Of a stretch of 64,000 nucleotides of DNA, positions 35,455-44,395 are shown one piece after another. Source of the stretch: JASGIT01 sp047601665 (GTDB lineage: Bacteria; Pseudomonadota; Gammaproteobacteria; Burkholderiales; Burkholderiaceae_C); NCBI GenBank assembly GCA_047601665.1, contig JASGIT010000001.1, positions 2,542,001-2,606,000 on the forward strand, given 5' to 3'. Within the stretch, counting starts at the first letter, position 1. Every line of letters starts with the position of its first letter. Made by a program: the position numbers and the translations under genes. Below the pieces are notes generated by a model. That model did no database searches and was not told where the DNA came from. It worked only from the letters and a program-made list of their open reading frames with translations.

Positions 35455-36105
35455 TCAGCCTTGCATGGTGTGGGCCAGCCAGGGCTTGGTGGCCAGGCGC
35501 TCGGCTTCGAAGGCGGCGATCTTGTCCTTGTGCCGCAGCGTCAGGCCGATGTCGTCGAAGCCGTTGAGCAGGCAGTAGCGGCGGAAGGGCAGCACGTCGA
35601 ACGGAATGTTGTCGCCGTTGGGCTTGAGGATGAGCTGGCGGTCCAGGTCGACGGTCAGTTCGTAGCCGGGGAAGGCGTACACCTCGTCGAACAGCTGCGC
35701 CACGGTGGCTTCGGGCAGCACGATGGGCAGCAGGCCGTTCTTGAAGCAGTTGTTGAAGAAGATGTCGGCAAAGCTGGGCGCGATGATGGCGCGGAAGCCG
35801 TACTGGTCCAGCGCCCAGGGCGCGTGCTCGCGGCTCGACCCGCAGCCGAAGTTGCGGCGCGCGATCAGCACGCTGGCGCCCTGGTAGCGCGGCTGGTTCA
35901 GCACGAAGTCGGGGTTGGGCTTGCGCTGGCTTTCGGGCACGCCGGGCTCGCCCTTGTCCAGGTAGCGCCACTCGTCGAACAGGTTGGGGCCGAAGCCCGT
36001 CTTCTTGATCGACTTGAGGAACTGCTTGGGGATGATGGCGTCGGTGTCCACGTTCTCGCGGTCCATCGGGGCCACGAGCCCTTTGTGTACGGTGAATTTC
36101 TGCAT
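35455..36105 (-). CDS. leuD: 3-isopropylmalate dehydratase small subunit
   Basis: Swivel-domain partner of LeuC in isomerising 2- to 3-isopropylmalate. The 216-aa protein has the expected VDTDAIIPKQFLKSI near residue 20 and the substrate-recognition loop NFGCGSSREHAPWAL around residue 80. Both the entericidin gene and leuC lie upstream on the same strand within short gaps, so the three are likely cotranscribed. Confidence 0.97.
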   Translation of the reverse strand: MQKFTVHKGLVAPMDRENVDTDAIIPKQFLKSIKKTGFGPNLFDEWRYLDKGEPGVPESQRKPNPDFVLNQPRYQGASVLIARRNFGCGSSREHAPWALDQYGFRAIIAPSFADIFFNNCFKNGLLPIVLPEATVAQLFDEVYAFPGYELTVDLDRQLILKPNGDNIPFDVLPFRRYCLLNGFDDIGLTLRHKDKIAAFEAERLATKPWLAHTMQG

Positions 36106-36117
36106 GGTGGGGTTGCT

Positions 36118-36309
36118 TTACTGCGAGACGTCTTTGATTTTTTCACCGGCTTTCTGGATGCCGTCGCCGGTGGCCTGGCCGGCCTTCTGGACGCCGCGGC
36201 CGGCCGCCTCGCCCACGTCCTTGGCGTCTTGCTTGACGCCCTGCCAGGTGTTGCAGCCCGCCAGCACGAGCGTGAGTGCCAGGGCGGTGAATGCGGTGGT
36301 CTTTTTCAT
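36118..36309 (-). CDS. entericidin A/B family lipoprotein
   Basis: 63-aa membrane lipoprotein. The signal peptide MKKTTAFTALALTLVLAGC ends in the lipobox L-A-G-C with Cys19, followed by NTWQGVKQDAKDVGEAAGRGVQKAG, the entericidin pattern of short amphipathic helices. In enterics EcnA/EcnB form an antidote/toxin-like pair linked to programmed lysis; here a single gene lies between leuC and leuD. Its role in this position is unknown. Spacing (12 bp each side) suggests it is carried in the leu transcript. Confidence 0.88.
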   Translation of the reverse strand: MKKTTAFTALALTLVLAGCNTWQGVKQDAKDVGEAAGRGVQKAGQATGDGIQKAGEKIKDVSQ

Positions 36310-36321
36310 GGGAGTCTCCTT

Positions 36322-37743
36322 TCAGGCAAATTGACGGATGTCTACAAAGTGGCCGTTGATGGCGGCGGCTGCCGCCATCGCCGGGCTGACGAGGTGCGTG
36401 CGCCCGCCCGCGCCCTGGCGGCCTTCGAAGTTGCGGTTGCTGGTGCTGGCGCAGCGCTCGCCGGGCTCCAGCCGGTCGGCGTTCATGGCCAGGCACATGG
36501 AGCAGCCGGGCTCGCGCCATTCAAAGCCGGCGGCCTTGAAGATTTCGTGCAGCCCTTCGCGCTCGGCCTGTTCCTTGACCAGGCCCGAGCCGGGCACGAC
36601 CAGGGCGAGCTTGACGTTCTTCGCCACCTTCTGGCCCAGCTTCTTCACCACGGCGGCGGCTTCGCGCATGTCCTCGATGCGGCTGTTGGTGCAGCTGCCG
36701 ATGAACACCTTGTCCACGAAGATGTCGTTCAGCGGCTTGCCGGGTTCCAGGTTCATGTAGGTGAGCGCGCGCTCGATGGCGCCGCGCTTGCTGGCGTCTT
36801 TTTCCTTGTCGGGGTCGGGCACGCGGGCGTCCACGCCCAGCACCATCTCGGGGCTGGTGCCCCAGGTGACCTGGGGCACGATGTCCTCGGCACGCAACTC
36901 GACCACGGTGTCGAACTTCGCGTCGGCGTCGGAGTGCAGCGTCTTCCAGTAGGCCACGGCCTGGTCCCATTCCACGCCCGTGGGCGAGAGCGGGCGGTCC
37001 TTCACGTAGGCGATGGTCTTGTCGTCCACCGCCACCAGGCCCGCGCGCGCGCCGGCCTCGATGGCCATGTTGCACACGGTCATGCGGCCTTCCATGGAGA
37101 GCGCGCGGATGGCGCTGCCCGCGAACTCGATGGTGTAGCCCGTGCCGCCCGCCGTGCCGATCTTGCCGATGATGGCCAGCACGATGTCCTTGGCCGTCAC
37201 GCCGGGGGCCACGGTGCCCTCGACCTTGACGAGCATGTTCTTGGCCTTCTTGGCCAGCAGGGTCTGCGTGGCCATCACGTGCTCGACCTCGCTGGTGCCG
37301 ATGCCGTGCGCCAGCGCGCCGAACGCGCCGTGCGTGCTGGTGTGGCTGTCGCCGCAGACCACGGTCATGCCGGGCAGGGTGGCGCCGTTCTCGGGGCCGA
37401 TCACGTGCACGATGCCCTGGCGGCGGCTCATGAACGGGAAGAACGCCGCCGCGCCCACTTCGGCGATGTTCTTGTCGAGCGTGGTGATCTGCTCCTTGCT
37501 GATCGGGTCGGCGATGCCGTCGTAGCCGCGCTCCCAGCCCGTGGTGGGCGTGTTGTGGTCGGCGGTGGCCACGATGGAGCTTACGCGCCAGACCTTGCGG
37601 CCCGCCTCGCGCAGGCCCTCGAAGGCTTGCGGGCTGGTCACTTCGTGCACCAGATGGCGGTCGATGTAGAGCACGGCGGTGCCGTCCTCCTCGGTGTGGA
37701 CGACGTGCTCGTCGAAGATCTTGTCGTACAGGGTGCGTCCCAT
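36322..37743 (-). CDS. leuC: 3-isopropylmalate dehydratase large subunit
   Basis: Aconitase-type subunit holding the [4Fe-4S] cluster. It has 473 aa with the cluster cysteines in GSCTNSRIEDM and EPGCSMCLAMN, and the catalytic CGDSHTSTHGAFG. It is the first leu gene of the block (leuA is not in this window), 18 bp after a LysR-type regulator on the same strand. Confidence 0.97.
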   Translation of the reverse strand: MGRTLYDKIFDEHVVHTEEDGTAVLYIDRHLVHEVTSPQAFEGLREAGRKVWRVSSIVATADHNTPTTGWERGYDGIADPISKEQITTLDKNIAEVGAAAFFPFMSRRQGIVHVIGPENGATLPGMTVVCGDSHTSTHGAFGALAHGIGTSEVEHVMATQTLLAKKAKNMLVKVEGTVAPGVTAKDIVLAIIGKIGTAGGTGYTIEFAGSAIRALSMEGRMTVCNMAIEAGARAGLVAVDDKTIAYVKDRPLSPTGVEWDQAVAYWKTLHSDADAKFDTVVELRAEDIVPQVTWGTSPEMVLGVDARVPDPDKEKDASKRGAIERALTYMNLEPGKPLNDIFVDKVFIGSCTNSRIEDMREAAAVVKKLGQKVAKNVKLALVVPGSGLVKEQAEREGLHEIFKAAGFEWREPGCSMCLAMNADRLEPGERCASTSNRNFEGRQGAGGRTHLVSPAMAAAAAINGHFVDIRQFA

Positions 37744-37761
37744 GGTGGTTTCTCTTCTCTT

Positions 37762-38685
37762 TCAGGTGGGGGAATCGTATGTCAGGTGTTCGGCCAGCAG
37801 CCGCGCGGTGACGGGCAGGGCCTCGAAGTCGCGCGCTACCAGTTGGAGTTCGCGCTGCGCCCAGGGTTCATCGAGGCGGATGGCCGTCAGGCGGCCCACG
37901 CCGTGCATCAGCTCGAACGCCCGGTCGGGCAGCAGGCCCACGCCCAGGCCGTTGTCGATCATGCGGCACATGGCGTCCAGGCCCGTTACCTGGATGCGCT
38001 GGCGCAGCGGCCTGCCCGCCTGCGCGGCGGCGCGGCGCATTTGAAGGCTGATGCTGCTGCCCGCGTGCAGGCCGACGATGTCGCACTCCAGCACATCTTC
38101 AAATTTGATAGCTGCTTGCGCGCTCAGGGCGTGGCTTTGCGGCACTACCAGCACCAAATGGTCGGTGCGGTAAGGGCGGCTTTGCAGTTCGCCTTCCATC
38201 GCCTCCGGCACGCTGCAAATGCCCAGGTCGGCGGCGCCCTCGCGCACGGCGTGCAGTACGTCGGGCGAGAGGTGCTCCTGGAGGTCGATCTTGATCTGGC
38301 TGTGCGCCTGCGCGAATGCGCCCAGATCCTCGGGCAGGAACTGCACGATGGCCGAGATGTTCGCGTGCATCCGCACGTGGCCGCGCACGCCGTCGGCGTA
38401 CTCGCTCAACTCGCCCTGCATCCGCTCCAGGCCAAACAGCACGGTGCGCGCATGGTGCAGCAGGCTCTCGCCCGCCGGGGTCAGCGTCACGCCCCGGCTG
38501 TGGCGGTAGAGCAGGGCGGTGTCCACGGCGGCCTCCAGGTCCGACAGGCGTTTGCTGACGGCCGACGCGGCAATGAACTCGCGCTCCGCCGCGCGGCCAA
38601 TGCTGCCCAGTTCGCACACGGCGACGAACAGTTGCAGCGAAGTCAGGTCGATGCGGCGCGCGAAACTGCGCTCGGAGCTTTTCAT
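37762..38685 (-). CDS. LysR-type transcriptional regulator
   Basis: 307-aa regulator with an N-terminal winged helix-turn-helix (about 12-70; LQLFVAVCELGSIGRAAEREFIAASAVSKRLSDLEAAV) and a C-terminal inducer-binding domain. It is transcribed towards leuC in the same direction, 18 bp apart, so it may be cotranscribed with the leu genes and could regulate them; that is inference from position. A palindrome at 38696-38712 just upstream is a candidate self-operator. Codons around 38096-38118 match a repeat arm and encode the AT-rich segment A-A-I-K-F-E-D. Confidence 0.92.
   Translation of the reverse strand: MKSSERSFARRIDLTSLQLFVAVCELGSIGRAAEREFIAASAVSKRLSDLEAAVDTALLYRHSRGVTLTPAGESLLHHARTVLFGLERMQGELSEYADGVRGHVRMHANISAIVQFLPEDLGAFAQAHSQIKIDLQEHLSPDVLHAVREGAADLGICSVPEAMEGELQSRPYRTDHLVLVVPQSHALSAQAAIKFEDVLECDIVGLHAGSSISLQMRRAAAQAGRPLRQRIQVTGLDAMCRMIDNGLGVGLLPDRAFELMHGVGRLTAIRLDEPWAQRELQLVARDFEALPVTARLLAEHLTYDSPT
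38096..38118 (+). repeat. probable left arm of the dyad repeat inside the LysR gene
   Basis: The + strand reads AAATTTGATAGCTGCTTGCGC, matching the outer flank and left arm of the intergenic copies except at one or two positions. The second arm is not present. It is antisense to the gene, and the region is AT-rich compared with its surroundings. Confidence 0.45.
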
Positions 38686-38695
38686 GGGGCTTTAT

Positions 38696-38712
38696 CTTCT
38701 CGTTTGGAGAAG
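38696..38712. promoter_or_regulatory. candidate LysR operator
   Basis: Perfect inverted repeat CTTCTC-N5-GAGAAG, centred 20 bp upstream of the LysR gene start. It contains the T-N11-A spacing typical of LysR-family sites and would allow autoregulation. No second site is obvious before leuC. Confidence 0.5.
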
Positions 38713-38790
38713 GTTTGCCGTATTTTCCTGCAATGAAAGCCAGTGTGCCATCGTGAAACACGATAGCAACCTTCGCCATTCGGCCCCCAA

Positions 38791-38818
38791 GAAAAACGGC
38801 CCGCAACAGCGGGCCGTT
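38791..38818 (-). terminator. intrinsic terminator of dnaJ
   Basis: A perfect 10-bp stem AACGGCCCGC / GCGGGCCGTT (38795-38804, 38809-38818) with a 4-nt loop. On the minus strand it is followed by TTTTTC. It lies 15 bp after the dnaJ stop. Confidence 0.9.
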
Positions 38819-38832
38819 CGGTGGTCAGGGGG

Positions 38833-39969
38833 TCAGCTGAAGAAGCTCTTGAGCCGGTCCGTCCAGCTTTCAGTGGACGGTGAGTGCTTGGCCCCGCCCT
38901 TGCGCAGCGACTCGTCCAGTTCGCGCAGCAGCTTGCGCTGGTGCTCGGTGAGCTTGACGGGCGTTTCCACCACGATGTGGCAGTACAGGTCGCCGGGGTA
39001 GCTGGCGCGCACGCCCTTGATGCCCTTGCCGCGCAGGCGGAACTGCTTGCCCGCCTGCGTGCCTTCGGGGATGTCGATGGCGGCCTTGCCCGAGAGCGTG
39101 GGCACCTCGATCTCGCCGCCCAGCGCGGCGGTGATGAAGCTCACCGGCACCTGGCAGTGCAGGTCGTCGCCGTCGCGCTCGAAGATGTCGTGCTTCCTGA
39201 TGCGGATTTCGATGTACAGGTCGCCGGGCGGGCCGCCGTTGGTGCCGGGCTCGCCGTTGCCGGTGGAGCGGATACGCATTCCGTCGTCGATGCCCGCCGG
39301 AATCTTCACCTCCAGCGTCTTCTGCTTCTTGACCTTGCCTTGCCCATGGCAGGCGGTGCAGGGCTCGGGAATGATCTTGCCCGTGCCCCGGCAGTGCGGG
39401 CAGGTCTGCTGCACGCTGAAGAAGCCCTGGCGCATCTGCACGCTGCCCGCGCCGCCGCAGGTGCTGCAGGTCTTGGGGCTGGTGCCGGGCTTGGCGCCGC
39501 TGCCGTGGCAGGTGTCGCAGGCCTCCCAGCTGGGGATGCGGATCTGCGCGTCCTTGCCGCGCGCGGCTTCTTCGAGCGTGACCTCCATCGCGTAGCTCAG
39601 ATCGCTGCCGCGGTAGACCTGTCGCCCGCCGCCGCGCCCGCCGCGCGCGCCGCCGAACATGTCGCCGAAGATGTCGCCGAACGCCTCGGCAAAGCCGCCA
39701 AAGCCCTCGGGGCCGCCGCCGGGGCCGCGCATGTTCGGGTCCACGCCCGCGTGGCCGAACTGGTCGTAGGCGCCGCGCTTGCCGCTGTCGGAGAGCATCT
39801 CGTAGGCTTCCTTGGCCTCCTTGAATTTCTCCTCGGCGTTCCTGGCGGCATCACCCTGGTTGCGGTCGGGGTGGTACTTCATCGCCAGCTTGCGATAGGC
39901 CTTCTTGATGTCGTCGTCCGAGGCGTTCTTGGGAACGCCCAGGACTTCGTAATAGTCTCGTTTGGACAT
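38833..39969 (-). CDS. dnaJ: chaperone protein DnaJ
   Basis: Co-chaperone that delivers clients to DnaK and stimulates its ATPase. It has 378 aa, domain order J (residues 1-70, HPD motif in MKYHPDRNQ), Gly/Phe-rich linker, zinc domain with four CxxCxGxG repeats (CDTCHGSG, CSTCGGAG, CPHCRGTG, CTACHGQG), then the substrate-binding and dimerisation domains. It follows dnaK on the same strand after an 89-bp gap holding a strong hairpin, and ends at an intrinsic terminator. Confidence 0.97.
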   Translation of the reverse strand: MSKRDYYEVLGVPKNASDDDIKKAYRKLAMKYHPDRNQGDAARNAEEKFKEAKEAYEMLSDSGKRGAYDQFGHAGVDPNMRGPGGGPEGFGGFAEAFGDIFGDMFGGARGGRGGGRQVYRGSDLSYAMEVTLEEAARGKDAQIRIPSWEACDTCHGSGAKPGTSPKTCSTCGGAGSVQMRQGFFSVQQTCPHCRGTGKIIPEPCTACHGQGKVKKQKTLEVKIPAGIDDGMRIRSTGNGEPGTNGGPPGDLYIEIRIRKHDIFERDGDDLHCQVPVSFITAALGGEIEVPTLSGKAAIDIPEGTQAGKQFRLRGKGIKGVRASYPGDLYCHIVVETPVKLTEHQRKLLRELDESLRKGGAKHSPSTESWTDRLKSFFS

Positions 39970-39998
39970 GGTTTTTCGGGTCCCGGTTGGAACAGGAA

Positions 39999-40033
39999 CG
40001 CCGCGCGGCCCCCTTGCGGAGGCCTGCGCGGCG
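39999..40033 (-). other. stable hairpin between dnaK and dnaJ
   Basis: CGCCGCGC (39999-40006) pairs perfectly with GCGCGGCG (40026-40033), and inner GGCC/GGCC bases can extend the stem. There is no T tract, so it is not a classical terminator. In a dnaK-dnaJ transcript it could mark an RNA-processing site or partial transcription stop that lowers DnaJ relative to DnaK. Confidence 0.5.
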
Positions 40034-40058
40034 GCGGGCGGTCAGCGTGGCCGCCGCA

Positions 40059-42002
<1,944 letters not shown>

Positions 42003-42039
42003 GTTGATTCTCCGAATGCGGTTTGGATGGTGAGTAACT

Positions 42040-42048
42040 TGTGGATAA
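42040..42048 (-). promoter_or_regulatory. consensus DnaA box in the grpE-dnaK gap
   Basis: TGTGGATAA on the + strand is the exact complement of TTATCCACA, the strongest DnaA-binding nonamer. It is flanked by a direct repeat AACTTGTG (42036-42043 and 42047-42054). It lies 37 bp upstream of the dnaK ATG. Confidence 0.6.
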
Positions 42049-42070
42049 CTTGTGCGGTTTCAAGAGCGCC

Positions 42071-42604
42071 TTATTGCGGCGCGGCCACCGTGACCAGCGC
42101 CGGGCGCAGCACGCGGTCGGCAATCACATAGCCCTTCTGCAGCACGGTCACCACGGTGTTGGCCTCTTGCGGGGCGGGCACCATGCTGATGGCCTGGTGC
42201 TGGTGCGGGTCGAACTTCGCGCCGGCGGCGGGGTTGATGGGCAGCACCTTGTTGCGCTCCAGCGCAGACACCAGTTGGCGCAGCGTGGCGTCCGCGCCTT
42301 CGCGCAGCTGCTCGGGCGTGGCTTCCTTGATGGCCAGCGCGGCGTCCAGGCTGTCGCACACCGGCAGCAGGCTTTCGGCAAAGCTCTCGATGCCGAACTT
42401 GCGCGCCTTGGCCACTTCCTCCTCGGCGCGGCGGCGGGCGTTCTCGGCCTCGGCCTTGGCGCGCAGGTACTGGTCGGCCAGGTCGGCGCTCTTGGCCTTC
42501 AGTTCGGCCAACTCGCCTTGCAGGCGGGCCATTTCGTCTGCAGTGTGCGCGGCCATCGCGGCTTCGACTTCTTCGGGGGCGGCTTGGGGGTTTTGGTCGG
42601 ACAT
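42071..42604 (-). CDS. grpE: nucleotide exchange factor GrpE
   Basis: Exchanges ADP for ATP on DnaK. It has 177 aa: a long N-terminal coiled coil (about residues 20-75; LQGELAELKAKSADLADQYLRAKAEAENARRRAEEE) and the C-terminal beta domain with FDPHQHQAISMVPAPQEANTVVTVLQKGYVIADRVLRPALVTVA. ATG 42604 is used; an upstream alternative codon would add only a few residues. A sigma-32-type promoter lies 38-65 bp upstream, and the gene is divergent from rpsF. Confidence 0.96.
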   Translation of the reverse strand: MSDQNPQAAPEEVEAAMAAHTADEMARLQGELAELKAKSADLADQYLRAKAEAENARRRAEEEVAKARKFGIESFAESLLPVCDSLDAALAIKEATPEQLREGADATLRQLVSALERNKVLPINPAAGAKFDPHQHQAISMVPAPQEANTVVTVLQKGYVIADRVLRPALVTVAAPQ

Positions 42605-42641
42605 GTCTCTTGAGGAATGCAAAAAACGGGTATGCGCAAAA

Positions 42642-42669
42642 ACCTGGGGGCCTTTGGCGCCATTTCAAG
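42642..42669 (-). promoter_or_regulatory. sigma-32 heat-shock promoter of grpE-dnaK-dnaJ
   Basis: On the minus strand the -35 CTTGAAA (42669-42663) matches the sigma-32 consensus exactly. After 12-13 bp comes CCCCAGGT (42649-42642), six of eight bases of CCCCATNT. Position and direction fit the grpE operon. Confidence 0.8.
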
Positions 42670-42687
42670 GGCTGGGAATCCACGGAG

Positions 42688-42716
42688 TGTACAAGGCTCA
42701 CACCCAAGGCTATAAT
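42688..42716 (+). promoter_or_regulatory. sigma-70 promoter of the rpsF operon
   Basis: TGTACA (42688-42693) and a perfect TATAAT (42711-42716) are separated by 17 bp, about 70 bp before rpsF. It points away from the grpE heat-shock promoter, which lies about 20 bp to its left. Confidence 0.75.
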
Positions 42717-42731
42717 CTTTGGTTTTGCCTT

Positions 42732-42764
42732 GCCGCACCGCTACTTTCTGACGCAGCGGGCGGC
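42732..42764 (+). promoter_or_regulatory. hairpin in the rpsF 5' leader (possible S6:S18 binding site)
   Basis: GCCGC-A-CCGCT (42732-42742) pairs with AGCGG-GCGGC (42755-42764), ten base pairs with one bulged A and a 12-nt loop. It ends 20 nt before the rpsF ATG. Many bacteria have an S6:S18-binding structure here for feedback control. The match to that motif is inferred from position and CCG content only. Confidence 0.45.
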
Positions 42765-42784
42765 TTCATCCAAGAGGAGCGTAC

Positions 42785-43165
42785 ATGCGTCACTACGAAA
42801 TCATTCTGTTGATCCACCCGGATCAGAGCGAGCAGGTTCCGGCCATGCTGGAGCGCTACAAGGGCATGATCACCCAAGGCGGCGGCAAGATCCACCGCGT
42901 GGAAGACTGGGGCCGCCGCCAACTGGCGTACCTGATCAACAAGCTCGCCAAGGCCCACTACCTGTGCCTGAACATCGAAGCCGACCAGGCGGTGATGGCC
43001 GAGCTGGAGCACGCCTTCAAGTTCAACGACGCCGTGCTGCGCCACCTCACCGTGCAGAAGAAGAAGGCCGAGACCGGCGCTTCCTCCATGATGAAGACCG
43101 TGGAGCGCGAAGAAGCCCGCAAGGCCAGCCAGGCCGAGTTTGCCGCCCAGGGCGAGCGCCAGTAA
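42785..43165 (+). CDS. rpsF: 30S ribosomal protein S6
   Basis: Platform protein of the 30S subunit, binding with S18 to the central domain of 16S rRNA. It has 126 aa with a ferredoxin-like fold (MRHYEIILLIHPDQSEQVPAMLERY ... VEDWGRRQLAYLINKLAKAHY) and a charged C-terminal tail. AAGAGGAGCGTAC supplies a strong ribosome-binding site. It is first in an operon with priB, rpsR and rplI. Confidence 0.97.
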   Translation: MRHYEIILLIHPDQSEQVPAMLERYKGMITQGGGKIHRVEDWGRRQLAYLINKLAKAHYLCLNIEADQAVMAELEHAFKFNDAVLRHLTVQKKKAETGASSMMKTVEREEARKASQAEFAAQGERQ

Positions 43166-43177
43166 GCGCTTTCCCAT

Positions 43178-43465
43178 GTGAACCAGCTGACCCTCAAAGC
43201 CTGTATCGCCGAGGTTCAACCCCTGCGCTACACCCCCGCCGGCCTGCCCGCGCTGGATTTGCGAATCGACCATGAATCGCAGCAGCAGGAGGCAGGCGCA
43301 GCCCGCCAGGTCAAGGCCAGCGTCAAGGCCATCGCCTTCGGCACGCTCGCGGAGCGGCTGGCCCGGCAGGCGCTAGGCAGCCTCTGGACTTTCCAGGGCT
43401 TCCTGGCCACGGGGCGCGGCGGCAAGGGTCTGGTGTTTCACATCCAGCACGTTCAACCCGATTAA
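43178..43465 (+). CDS. priB: primosomal replication protein N (PriB)
   Basis: Small OB-fold single-stranded DNA-binding protein of the restart primosome. It has 95 aa and starts with GTG (43178): N-Q-L-T-L-K-A-C-I-A-E at the N-terminus, SVKAIAFGTLAERLARQALGSLWTFQGFLATGRGGKG in the second half. The place between rpsF and rpsR is diagnostic for priB in beta- and gammaproteobacteria and pairs it with dnaB downstream. Confidence 0.93.
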   Translation: MNQLTLKACIAEVQPLRYTPAGLPALDLRIDHESQQQEAGAARQVKASVKAIAFGTLAERLARQALGSLWTFQGFLATGRGGKGLVFHIQHVQPD

Positions 43466-43483
43466 TTTTCAAGAGGCTCGAAA

Positions 43484-43765
43484 ATGGCCACGTTCAAGAA
43501 ATTCAACAAGGACAAGCGTCCGAAGCGCAACACCCAGTCGCTGCTGTTCAAGCGCAAGCGCTTCTGCCGCTTCACCGTCGCCGGCGTCGAAGAAATCGAC
43601 TACAAGGACGTCGACACCCTGCGCGACTTCATCGCTGAAAACGGCAAGATCATCCCCGCGCGCCTGACCGGCACGCGCGCCATCTACCAGCGCCAGCTGA
43701 ACACCGCCATCAAGCGCGCCCGCTTCCTGGCCCTGGTGCCCTACAGCGACCAGCACAAGATCTAA
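43484..43765 (+). CDS. rpsR: 30S ribosomal protein S18
   Basis: 30S platform protein that forms a dimer with S6. It has 93 aa with a basic N-terminus and the conserved core RFCRFTVAGVEEIDYKDVDTLRDF ... GKIIPARLTGTRAIYQRQLNTAIKRARFLALVPY. It is 18 bp after priB and 12 bp before rplI. Confidence 0.97.
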   Translation: MATFKKFNKDKRPKRNTQSLLFKRKRFCRFTVAGVEEIDYKDVDTLRDFIAENGKIIPARLTGTRAIYQRQLNTAIKRARFLALVPYSDQHKI

Positions 43766-43777
43766 GGAGCCAGAACC

Positions 43778-44230
43778 ATGCAAATCATTCTGCTCGACAA
43801 GGTCGTGAACCTCGGCAACCTCGGCGAAATCGTCAAGGTGAAAGACGGCTACGCCCGCAACTTCCTGATCCCCACGGGCCGCGCCCGCCGTGCCACCGCC
43901 GCAGCCAAGGCTGAATTCGAAGCCAAGCGCGCCGAACTGGAAAAGGCCGCCGCCGAGAAGCTGGCCGCCGCGCAAGCCCAGGGCGAAAAGCTGTCCGGCG
44001 CCACCATCAAGCTGACCCAGAAGGCCGGCGTGGACGGCCGCCTGTTCGGCTCCGTGACCAATCACGACATCGCCGAAGAGCTGATCAAGCTCGGTTACCA
44101 AGTGGTCAAGTCGCAGGTGCGCCTGCCCAACGGTCCCATCAAGACCGTGAGCGACAACACCGTGAACGTGGCGCTGCACACCGACGTGGTGGTGGACGTG
44201 AACGTGTCCGTGTACGGCGAAACCGCCTGA
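43778..44230 (+). CDS. rplI: 50S ribosomal protein L9
   Basis: Elongated protein at the base of the L1 stalk that binds 23S rRNA. It has 150 aa: N-terminal domain MQIILLDKVVNLGNLGEIVKVKDGYARNFLIP, a long Ala/Lys/Glu-rich connecting helix, and a C-terminal domain with KLTQKAGVDGRLFGSVTNHDIAE. It is last in the rpsF operon and is followed by an intrinsic terminator. Confidence 0.97.
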   Translation: MQIILLDKVVNLGNLGEIVKVKDGYARNFLIPTGRARRATAAAKAEFEAKRAELEKAAAEKLAAAQAQGEKLSGATIKLTQKAGVDGRLFGSVTNHDIAEELIKLGYQVVKSQVRLPNGPIKTVSDNTVNVALHTDVVVDVNVSVYGETA

Positions 44231-44263
44231 GCGCCACACCGCGCAACTGCCGCACCCGCTGCA

Positions 44264-44287
44264 AAAGCCGCCTTCGGGCGGCTTTTT
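44264..44287 (+). terminator. intrinsic terminator after rplI
   Basis: A perfect 7-bp stem AGCCGCC / GGCGGCT (44266-44272, 44277-44283) with a TTCG tetraloop and a run of five T. Stable UUCG loops are typical of strong terminators. It separates the ribosomal operon from dnaB. Confidence 0.92.
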
Positions 44288-44324
44288 CGTTCTTGTCCAG
44301 CGCTGCCCACCGGCTATGCACGCC

Positions 44325-44333
44325 TTATCCACA
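44325..44333 (+). promoter_or_regulatory. consensus DnaA box upstream of dnaB
   Basis: An exact TTATCCACA nonamer, 63 bp before the dnaB ATG and just after the rplI terminator, so it lies in or near the dnaB promoter. It has the opposite orientation to the box at 42040. Confidence 0.6.
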
Positions 44334-44395
44334 GACTTGTTCCGTGACGTTGGGCGCCGTGTGCCCTAGCATGGCCGGTTGACCCGAGAAAACCC

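Noticed and set aside
34126..38736. Very long open frame (over 1,500 codons) on the plus strand
   Set aside because: It is antisense to leuB, leuD, leuC and the LysR gene, all with intact conserved motifs. Long antisense frames are expected at this GC content, and the translation is His/Gly/Ala-rich with no domain.
43160..43178. AAGCGCTT between rpsF and priB as another dyad repeat copy
   Set aside because: Only the 8-bp palindrome matches and it includes the rpsF stop codon. The outer TAGCTGC and GGAGGCC flanks are missing.
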